Part shown: positions 1-4,910 of the stretch, in pieces
Layout: each line of letters begins with the position of its first letter
Numbering within the stretch: the first letter of the stretch is position 1
From: Aquisalimonas sp.
GTDB taxonomy: Bacteria; Pseudomonadota; Gammaproteobacteria; Nitrococcales; Aquisalimonadaceae
Assembly: GCA_007133445.1 (NCBI GenBank)
Contig: SLMR01000178.1
Span: forward strand, 1 to 5,752
Direction: 5' to 3'
DNA length: 5,752 bases
Translations under genes and position numbers: made by a program
Notes under the pieces: model-generated
Seen by the model: the letters and a program-made list of their open reading frames with translations, nothing else
Database searches by the model: none
Told to the model about the DNA's origin: nothing

Positions 1-1
1 C

Positions 2-355
2 GCCAACCGTTATTGCATCGAGAACCGGGCACCGGACATGAGCTGCAATCCGTATCTGGCCGCCGCATTCCATATCGCCGCGGGGCTCGAGGGCATTGAC
101 CAGGACCTGGACCCGGGCGACCCGGTGAACGACAACGCCTACGAGCTCGCCGGACTGACATTACAGCAGCAGCGCGAAGCGCTGCTGCCCAGGACCCTGC
201 TACATGCCCTGGAAGCCTTCGAGGCGGATCCGCTGACCGCCGATGTGTTCGGTGAGTTCAAGGACATCTTCCTGCAGTACAAGCTCCGGGAATGGGAGGC
301 GAACTACTACCAGGTTAGCGAACACCAACGTCGGCAGCGCCTCTGGTTCATCTGA
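2..355 (+). CDS. glnT: Type III glutamine synthetase (GlnT-like), C-terminal part; 5' end outside window
   Basis: The frame is open from base 2, so this is the last 117 codons of a gene that begins before the window; the first ATG inside it (38) is internal. The visible protein starts in the glutamine synthetase catalytic domain with NRYCIENRAPDMSCNPYLAA, followed by AAGLEGI. This is the family's C-terminal block (R-x-E-x-R then NPYL then AGLxGI) that closes the glutamate/ATP site. The form ENRAPDMSCNPYL is characteristic of the GlnT/type III group described in rhizobia rather than GlnA. Family members ligate ammonia, or in relatives methylamine or polyamines, to the gamma-carboxyl of glutamate using ATP in the cytoplasm. 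The tail is rich in charged helices (EANYYQVSEHQRRQRLWFI). Only 22 bp separate it from the ureohydrolase, so co-transcription is likely. A gamma-glutamyl-amine ligase cannot be excluded because the amine-site half lies outside the window. Confidence 0.88.
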   Translation, partial: ANRYCIENRAPDMSCNPYLAAAFHIAAGLEGIDQDLDPGDPVNDNAYELAGLTLQQQREALLPRTLLHALEAFEADPLTADVFGEFKDIFLQYKLREWEANYYQVSEHQRRQRLWFI

Positions 356-377
356 CACGGTCCATTCGAGGTTCAAT

Positions 378-1346
378 ATGGCAGATCAAACCTTCGAGCA
401 ATTTGACGGCTTCCTGCACTCGGGAGGCTTTCCGGGCGCGTTTCTCAACGCCCCCCGCGTCGTGCCCAAGACAGAGAATCTGTCGACCCACGGGGGCAGC
501 GTTGCCTTTCTCGGCGTGCCCTTCGATGCCATGTGCATCAGTCGCACCGGAACCAATCACGGCCCCAAGGCCATACGCGAAGCCAGTGAGCAGTTCTCAT
601 CCTACAATTCCAGCCTGGGCATCGATCTGCTGGAGCATTTCAGGCTGATCGACTGTGGCGACGCCCTGGTCGTGCCCGGCGGGCCGGAGCGCACTCTGGA
701 TGGTGTCGGGAGAATCATGGACGCCTTTTTCGCCAGTGATATCCGGCCCGTCACGCTCGGTGGTGATCACTCCGTCACTATTCCCTGTGTGCGCGCCTTT
801 GCGCGGAAGCACCGGAAACCGGGAATGATTCTGGTCGACAGTCATTACGACACGGCCGAGGAGCTGGGCGGAGAGCCGCTGAGTCACTGTTGTCCGATCA
901 CCCGGGCCGTTGACGCCGGTTTCGACCCTGCCAACATCGTCATCCTTGGTATCAACGGCTGGATGAACCCCCGCGTCGAGGAGCTCTACGCCCAGGAGCG
1001 CGGTATCCGTGTCATCCATCTCGAGGAGATCCTGGATATCGGCGTGCAGGAGGCGGCGCGACAGGCACGGGCCATCGTGGAGGCGGGCACCGACGGCGTC
1101 TACATGTCGTTCGATATCGACAGTGTGGATGCGGCGTACGCGCCCGGGACAGGCGTCCCGGCCATGGCCGGACTGACGGCCCGCGAGGCCGTACAGCTTG
1201 TCCGTGAGCTGGGTCAGGCGGGCGGAGGGCTGGCAGCCTTCGATGTCATGGAGGTCTCGCCGTCGTACGATCACGACGGCATCACCAGCCGGCTGGCCGT
1301 TACGCTGATTCTTGAAACTCTGGGCGCCATCGCCCGCGCGCGATGA
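378..1346 (+). CDS. Agmatinase/arginase-family ureohydrolase (guanidino-compound hydrolase)
   Basis: 322 residues, the usual length for bacterial agmatinases. The fold uses a binuclear metal site to hydrolyse a guanidino group, usually giving urea and an amine. All six expected metal ligands are visible: H131 in LGGDHS, D154/H156/D158 in VDSHYD, and D246/D248 in SFDIDSVD. Also conserved are H170, APGTGVP (255-261) and the glutamate E292 in DVMEVSPSYD. Two canonical blocks are altered: DAHxD is DSHYD here, and the usual HG after the substrate loop is HCC (170-172). The substrate may therefore not be agmatine; guanidinobutyrate, guanidinopropionate or free guanidine are alternatives. ATG 378 is chosen because GAGG lies 6 nt upstream, the family N-terminus starts there, and starting at 243 would overlap glnT by over 110 bp. 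It overlaps the next gene by 4 bp. Fold assignment is very secure, substrate is not. Confidence 0.93.
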   Translation: MADQTFEQFDGFLHSGGFPGAFLNAPRVVPKTENLSTHGGSVAFLGVPFDAMCISRTGTNHGPKAIREASEQFSSYNSSLGIDLLEHFRLIDCGDALVVPGGPERTLDGVGRIMDAFFASDIRPVTLGGDHSVTIPCVRAFARKHRKPGMILVDSHYDTAEELGGEPLSHCCPITRAVDAGFDPANIVILGINGWMNPRVEELYAQERGIRVIHLEEILDIGVQEAARQARAIVEAGTDGVYMSFDIDSVDAAYAPGTGVPAMAGLTAREAVQLVRELGQAGGGLAAFDVMEVSPSYDHDGITSRLAVTLILETLGAIARAR

Positions 1347-2158
1347 CAGCATCAGCGACACGCGGTGGCCCTGACTTCGTTATCGCGGCGGCACAGCCAC
1401 CAACCGAGTTTCTCTCAACACAGTCCCGGCTGGACTACGCTGCCGCTGCGGGGCGTGCGGCGTCGGCGCTCGGGCCGGCGCTGTTGGTGTTGCCGGAACT
1501 CTTCCTGAGCGGCTACGGATGCAGCCTCGCCGACCCGGCCGGCGCCGCACGGCGTGACGCCGCGACACTGGAGCGCCTCAGAGTCATCGCCTCCCGGGAA
1601 CAGATCTGGGTGATCACGGGGCTGGTCGTGCACGATGACAGCGGCTACGGAAACGCCTGTGTCGCCATCGATCCATTGGGACGTACAGTCGCCAGCTACC
1701 GCAAGATCCACTTGTTCGGCCCAGAGGAAGAGCGCGCATTCGAGCCCGGAACCCGCGTCCCCATATTCGCCACGCCGCTGGGGTCAACGGCACTGGCCAT
1801 CTGCTACGACGTCGAGCAGGCGCCGTTCATGGCCTTCCTGCACCGTCGCGGTGCCAAGGCCGTCCTGGTTCCCACCGCCAACATGGCACCGTACCACCAG
1901 GTACCCGATGTGCAGGTTCGGGCTCGAGCGTTGGAGAACCAGCTGTTGATTGCCTATGCCAACTTTGCCGGGCTGGACGGCGCTCTGGACCTGGTCGGCG
2001 GCAGCATCATCGTCGGTGGAGATGGTGCTGTGCTCGGAAAAGCAGGCTCCCGTCCCGCCATGGTCTTGTGTACGGTCGAGGGGCCGTGCTCGCCTGAAAG
2101 CGGATCTCAGGCGACAGAACACCGCTATCGACCAGATCGGTTTCGGGCAGCAGGCTAG
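1343..2158 (+). CDS. Carbon-nitrogen hydrolase (nitrilase superfamily), probable amidase
   Basis: 271 residues forming one CN-hydrolase domain. The catalytic triad is visible: E52 in LVLPELFLSGY, K121 in YRKIHLFGPEEE and C154 in LAICYDVE. Also present are the structural VRARALENQ (192-200) and GGSIIVGGDG (219-228) blocks. These cytosolic enzymes cleave amides or carbamoyl amines through a cysteine thioester. AICYDVE and RKIHLFG fit an amidase better than a true nitrilase. The ATG overlaps the ureohydrolase stop as ATGA, indicating translational coupling and a shared pathway. With a ureohydrolase, one known scheme is arginine to 4-guanidinobutyramide, hydrolysed by a CN-hydrolase to 4-guanidinobutyrate, then by a ureohydrolase to GABA and urea. 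N-carbamoylputrescine amidase is the main alternative but would be redundant with an agmatinase. The C-terminal 20 residues are polar and poorly conserved. It ends 42 bp before the stop of the convergent oxygenase. Confidence 0.9.
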   Translation: MTASATRGGPDFVIAAAQPPTEFLSTQSRLDYAAAAGRAASALGPALLVLPELFLSGYGCSLADPAGAARRDAATLERLRVIASREQIWVITGLVVHDDSGYGNACVAIDPLGRTVASYRKIHLFGPEEERAFEPGTRVPIFATPLGSTALAICYDVEQAPFMAFLHRRGAKAVLVPTANMAPYHQVPDVQVRARALENQLLIAYANFAGLDGALDLVGGSIIVGGDGAVLGKAGSRPAMVLCTVEGPCSPESGSQATEHRYRPDRFRAAG

Positions 2159-2200
2159 GCCGTGGCCGATGGCCCCGCCTGCCCCCGCTCATCTCCCCGG

Positions 2201-3265
2201 CTAACTGACCGACTCCTTGTGACGGCCATGCTGCCCCAGACTTCCGGCTTCCAACGATCCTTCGGGCAGAGAAATCTCGCCACGCTGAAGGCGCTCCTGC
2301 AGGTACCGGAACGTCTGGGTCGTCTGTGCGAACAGGTGATCACCGGCCTTGAGCGGCGCATAACGCGCCTCCCCATCGCGTGCAACAAACTCAGGCAGCG
2401 GCTCCACCACGGTGTGGTAGTCGCAGGCGAAGAACAGGGGGAAGGAATAGCGCTCTTGCTTGACCTTGCGCACCCGGTGCGAGGTGGCAATGAACTCGCC
2501 GTTGGTCCAGATTTCAAGCATGTCGCCAATATTCACTACCAGCGCACCTTCAATGAACGGCACGTCGATCCATTCACCATTGCCGTTCATGACCTCCAGC
2601 CCCTGCGTGGTGGGTAGTAGCAGGGTGAAGCACTCGTAGTCCGTATGCGCGCCAATCCCCTGCACGTCCTTGGCATCCGGATCGTACGGGTAGTGAATGA
2701 GGCGCAGCTGACTCGGCGGCTTATTCACATACCGGAGGAAGCGATCTTCCGGCAGATCTAGCGCCATGGCAAAACCGCGCATCAGTTCCCGACCCACCTG
2801 ATAAACGTTGTCGTAGTAAGTTTCCACGCGCTCCCGGAAGCCATCCACGGCGGGCCAGGGATTCGGACCTAGCAGCGGACTCTCGGGACCAACATCCGGA
2901 TCGCTTTCGGGCAGTTCCATTGCGAGATCGAACGTCTCCTTCAAGTCCCTTTTCTTTGGATCCGGAGACTCCTCACCTTGCGGTACGTAACCGCGATGGT
3001 TGCTCGACAAGCCAATGTAGTACTTCATCTTCTCGTCAACCGGCTGCGCGAAGAACTCTCGCGCAGCATCGATCAGGTCGCCGCGTTTGGCGTCGCTGAT
3101 ACCGTGCCCGATGATCTGGAAAAAGCCGACCTCTCTGGCGGCTCGGCCGATCTCGGATGCGACCGCTTGGCGCCGCGCAGAATCACCGTGCAGCAGACCG
3201 CTAATGTCGATGACCGGGATGGACTGGAACTCGGTGGCCCGATTCTGTGTTGTGGACTGACTCAT
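2201..3265 (-). CDS. Fe(II)/2-oxoglutarate-dependent oxygenase, isopenicillin N synthase family
   Basis: 354 residues. The N-terminal DIOX_N region begins at IPVIDISGLL (16-25) with VGFFQIIGHGI (46-56). The C-terminal double-stranded beta-helix carries the iron ligands H207 and D209 in GIGAHTDYE and H263 in TSHRV, and the 2-oxoglutarate-binding R272-x-S274 in ERYSFPLFF. Such cytosolic enzymes hydroxylate or fragment a substrate using O2 and 2-oxoglutarate. RGYVPQGEES (91-100) and HTDY align by eye with ethylene-forming enzyme, where a Glu and a Tyr at these positions contact arginine. GEE also occurs widely in this family, so that is weak evidence. ATG 3265 is chosen over 3307 because AAGGAG precedes it by 8 nt and the added upstream residues look like leader. 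It is divergent from the ABC transporter and convergent with the CN-hydrolase. A role in releasing guanidine from arginine, homoarginine or a similar compound is inference from context only. Confidence 0.92.
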   Translation of the reverse strand: MSQSTTQNRATEFQSIPVIDISGLLHGDSARRQAVASEIGRAAREVGFFQIIGHGISDAKRGDLIDAAREFFAQPVDEKMKYYIGLSSNHRGYVPQGEESPDPKKRDLKETFDLAMELPESDPDVGPESPLLGPNPWPAVDGFRERVETYYDNVYQVGRELMRGFAMALDLPEDRFLRYVNKPPSQLRLIHYPYDPDAKDVQGIGAHTDYECFTLLLPTTQGLEVMNGNGEWIDVPFIEGALVVNIGDMLEIWTNGEFIATSHRVRKVKQERYSFPLFFACDYHTVVEPLPEFVARDGEARYAPLKAGDHLFAQTTQTFRYLQERLQRGEISLPEGSLEAGSLGQHGRHKESVS

Positions 3266-3272
3266 CACGTCT

Positions 3273-3281
3273 CTCCTTCTG
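3273..3281 (-). promoter_or_regulatory. Ribosome binding site fixing the oxygenase start
   Basis: Read on the minus strand the sequence is AGAAGGAGAGACGTG then ATG, a near-perfect Shine-Dalgarno at normal spacing from ATG 3265. The longer possible start at 3307 has no such site. Confidence 0.8.
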
Positions 3282-3306
3282 CCCCACGGACTGCAGTGAA
3301 CATTCA

Positions 3307-3332
3307 ATGCAATACTGCATGCAGTTTTGCAT
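3307..3332. promoter_or_regulatory. 26-bp palindrome upstream of the oxygenase, candidate operator
   Basis: The two 13-nt halves ATGCAATACTGCA and TGCAGTTTTGCAT are reverse complements at 12 of 13 positions (the only mismatch is T3313/T3326). The centre is TGCATGCA. It starts 42 bp upstream of the oxygenase ATG, inside an unusually A+T-rich stretch (about 3300-3430), where its promoter should be. Size and symmetry fit a dimeric helix-turn-helix repressor such as a GntR-type regulator, but no regulator gene is in the window. No clean -35/-10 pair could be assigned on the minus strand. Confidence 0.6.
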
Positions 3333-3385
3333 ACTCATATACTGACGTAAAGCGTGCTTGCCGCAGCGCAGCACACAATTTTTGC

Positions 3386-3400
3386 GCACTGAATCGGTGC
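3386..3400. promoter_or_regulatory. NtrC-type enhancer site
   Basis: GCACTGAATCGGTGC matches the NtrC pattern GCACC-N5-GGTGC at 9 of 10 defined positions. Its GCACT left arm is the variant also found in a well-known glnA enhancer site. Its centre lies about 129 bp upstream of the start point predicted from the sigma-54 element at 3496, a usual enhancer distance. Weaker half-matches flank it: GCACACAATTTTTGC at 3371-3385, and a GGTGC half-site at 3427-3431 that would place a second site centre 31 bp away, about three helical turns. Confidence 0.6.
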
Positions 3401-3483
3401 ATCCTTCGCTTCTGATGCCTTTTTTTGGTGCTTGCATCGCCTAAGCCGGCGGGAACGCAGTTGTCTGATCCCCTGCCTCCGGG

Positions 3484-3495
3484 GGTTCGCGAACC
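3484..3495. promoter_or_regulatory. Perfect 12-bp palindrome abutting the sigma-54 -24 box
   Basis: GGTTCGCGAACC is its own reverse complement and ends exactly one base before the -24 element. A protein bound here would touch RNA polymerase, so a repressor or co-regulator site is plausible. It could also be chance in G+C-rich DNA. Confidence 0.4.
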
Positions 3496-3511
3496 TGGCC
3501 CGATGCTTGCT
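3496..3511 (+). promoter_or_regulatory. Sigma-54 (RpoN) -24/-12 promoter for the ABC transporter operon
   Basis: TGGCCCGATGCTTGCT matches the consensus TGGCACR-N4-TTGCW at all but one position. It has the invariant GG (3497-3498) and GC (3509-3510) separated by exactly 10 bp. Transcription would start near 3522, giving a leader of about 230 nt that contains the whole riboswitch. No convincing sigma-70 promoter is seen between here and the aptamer. Sigma-54 dependence fits a nitrogen-scavenging operon driven by NtrC. Confidence 0.65.
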
Positions 3512-3534
3512 TTGGTCCTAATGCACAGACGGGA

Positions 3535-3550
3535 GTTGAAAAGCTTCAAC
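3535..3550 (+). repeat. Short inverted repeat in the transporter leader
   Basis: GTTGAA and TTCAAC form a perfect 6-bp stem around an AAGC loop, about 13 nt into the predicted transcript. It lacks a T-run, so it is not a terminator; it may be a 5' stabilising hairpin or an operator. Confidence 0.4.
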
Positions 3551-3597
3551 GCCAGTAGCCGTCAGGGACGAGGGTTAGGTTCGACAATCTGGTACCA

Positions 3598-3697
3598 ATG
3601 GGCCGCTAGGGTTCCGGTTCGCGAAGACGAACGACTGGTCCGAGAGCGGCCGACCTCTCTCTGAGGGGTTACACGGCGGGACAAAAGCCCGGGAGGT
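3598..3697 (+). ncRNA. Guanidine-I riboswitch aptamer (ykkC class)
   Basis: The conserved aptamer blocks occur in order: CTAGGGTTCCG (3606-3616), ACTGGTCCGAGAG (3634-3646), and ACACGGCGGGACAAAAGCCC with GGGAG following (3671-3695). Supporting helices are visible: P1 GGCCGC 3601-3606 with GCGGCC 3646-3651, an internal hairpin GTTCG 3617-3621 with CGAAC 3628-3632, a variable hairpin CCTC 3654-3657 with GAGG 3663-3666, and CGGG 3677-3680 with CCCG 3688-3691. This class binds guanidinium and normally turns on guanidine exporters, transporters and carboxylase-type degradation genes. It lies 53 nt upstream of the substrate-binding protein gene, identifying the likely transported ligand. Confidence 0.95.
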
Positions 3698-3744
3698 CGT
3701 TATCGAACTCCCGTGCTGTAGACCACCGGTAGCCCCAATGGGAG
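3690..3744 (+). promoter_or_regulatory. Riboswitch expression platform with competing pairings, no U-tract terminator
   Basis: CTCCCG at 3708-3713 can pair with CGGGAG at 3690-3695, the conserved 3' edge of the aptamer. The CTCCC part can instead pair with GGGAG at 3740-3744, the Shine-Dalgarno of the downstream gene. The two pairings exclude each other. No run of T follows the first hairpin, so intrinsic termination is unlikely and control of translation or Rho access is favoured. The direction of switching is not settled by this drawing. Confidence 0.45.
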
Positions 3745-3750
3745 AGAGTC

Positions 3751-4839
3751 ATGAAACAGCGCACTACCCCCTTCCACCACTGCCTGAGCGGTTTTCTGGT
3801 CACTATTGCCTTTGTTGCCTGCGGCACCGTCGGCACGGTTTCCGCCGAAGAGCGGGACAGCTTTCGCGTCGCCTGGAGCATCTATGTGGGCTGGATGCCC
3901 TGGGGATACGGTGATGAGCAGGGCATCATTGACGACTGGGCGGACAAGTACGACATCGACATCGAGGTCGTGCAGGTCAACGACTACATCGAGTCCATCA
4001 ACCTCTACACGGGCGGCGAGTTCGACGCCGTAACCATCACCAACATGGATGCCCTGACGATCCCCGCCGCCGGAGGCGTGGACACCACCGCTCTAATCAT
4101 TGGTGATTTCTCCGACGGCAATGACGGCGTGGTGCTCAAGGACACGGACGACCTGCAGGACATCGAAGGACAGCGTGTAAATCTGGTCGAGTTGTCGGTA
4201 TCCCACTACCTTCTCGCGCGCGCCCTCGATTCAATCGGTCTCAGCGAGCGTGACATCCGCGTGGTGAACACGGCGGATGCCGACATCGTCGGCGCTTTCT
4301 CCAGCGATGACGTCAGGGCGGTCACCACCTGGAACCCTCAGCTCAACGAACTGCGCCAGCGTGATGACGCAAACGTCGTGTTCGATTCGTCCGAGATCCC
4401 CGGCGAGATCATCGACATGATGGTCGTGAAAACGGATGTGCTGGAGGCTAACCCGGAACTGGGCAAAGCTCTGACAGGCGCCTGGTACGAGATCATGTCG
4501 AACATGTTCGGTGATGACGACGCGGCTGAAGACGCTCGCGCCGACATGGCCGAAGCCGCCGGCACCGACCTTGAGGGCTACGAGGCACAGCTGGAACTGA
4601 CGCGCTTCTTCGATGACCCCGCAGATGCCGTCGAATTCCTGGACGGAGACCAGCTCCGGGAGACGATGGATAACGTGCGCGAGTTCGCCTTCGACCACGG
4701 GCTACTGGGCGAAACGGCACCGAACCCGGATTTCGTCGGGATGGAACTGCCGGATGGCTCCGTCCTCGGCAGCTCCGACAACGTCCAGCTCCGCTTCACG
4801 GACGAGTACATGCGCATGGCCGCCGACGGCGAACTCTGA
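3751..4839 (+). CDS. ABC transporter periplasmic substrate-binding protein, probable guanidine uptake
   Basis: 362 residues. A Sec signal peptide is visible: basic start MKQR, hydrophobic core about 12-30, and likely cleavage after TVSA (residue 32). C24 in FVAC resembles a lipobox but has F at -3, so cleavage by signal peptidase I is preferred. The mature part is an NMT1/SsuA/TauA-type two-lobed binding fold, with VAWSIYVGWMPWGY near its start, GEFDAVTITNMDAL in the first lobe and a lobe-crossing VRAVTTWNPQL. It resembles binding proteins of urea-carboxylase regions, many of which are now linked to guanidine. ATG 3751 has GGGAGAGAG just upstream. Behind a guanidine-I riboswitch and a sigma-54 promoter, the likely ligand is guanidinium; the tryptophans and acidic residues suit a cation. 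About 22% of mature residues are Asp/Glu, a halophile-like trait. Urea or another small guanidino compound is the alternative. Confidence 0.9.
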   Translation: MKQRTTPFHHCLSGFLVTIAFVACGTVGTVSAEERDSFRVAWSIYVGWMPWGYGDEQGIIDDWADKYDIDIEVVQVNDYIESINLYTGGEFDAVTITNMDALTIPAAGGVDTTALIIGDFSDGNDGVVLKDTDDLQDIEGQRVNLVELSVSHYLLARALDSIGLSERDIRVVNTADADIVGAFSSDDVRAVTTWNPQLNELRQRDDANVVFDSSEIPGEIIDMMVVKTDVLEANPELGKALTGAWYEIMSNMFGDDDAAEDARADMAEAAGTDLEGYEAQLELTRFFDDPADAVEFLDGDQLRETMDNVREFAFDHGLLGETAPNPDFVGMELPDGSVLGSSDNVQLRFTDEYMRMAADGEL

Positions 4840-4854
4840 ACGCACCCTCCATAC

Positions 4855-4882
4855 GGGGCCGCCGCGGCCGGCGGACGGCCCC
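4855..4882 (+). repeat. G+C-rich intercistronic stem-loop between binding protein and permease
   Basis: GGGGCCG (4855-4861) pairs with CGGCCCC (4876-4882). Inside, CCGC (4862-4865) pairs with GCGG (4871-4874), with A4875 bulged and a five-base loop. No T-run follows, so full termination is not expected. Such hairpins after binding-protein genes often protect the upstream mRNA, allowing more binding protein than membrane subunits. Palindromes at 4885-4894 and 4892-4899 follow, the latter overlapping the permease ribosome binding site. Confidence 0.6.
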
Positions 4883-4910
4883 CGGGGTGCACCCGCGGGA
4901 GCAATTACCA

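Noticed and set aside
597..1361. 254-codon open frame on the minus strand across the ureohydrolase
   Set aside because: It lies fully antisense to a gene with intact catalytic motifs, has no recognisable domain, and is an expected by-product of G+C-rich codon use.
2159..2200. Possible bidirectional terminator between the convergent CN-hydrolase and oxygenase genes
   Set aside because: GGCC repeats could make small hairpins, but there is no stable long stem and no T-run on either strand.
2162..2617. 151-codon plus-strand open frame opposite the oxygenase
   Set aside because: Antisense shadow of a well-conserved oxygenase C-terminus; no family resemblance.
3414..3438. GATGC ... GCATC around a run of seven T as a possible terminator
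   Set aside because: The stem is only 5 bp and the T-run is in the loop rather than after the stem.
3425..3664. 79-codon plus-strand open frame in the intergenic region
   Set aside because: It runs through the sigma-54 element and the conserved riboswitch aptamer, whose constraint is RNA-level; no protein motif.
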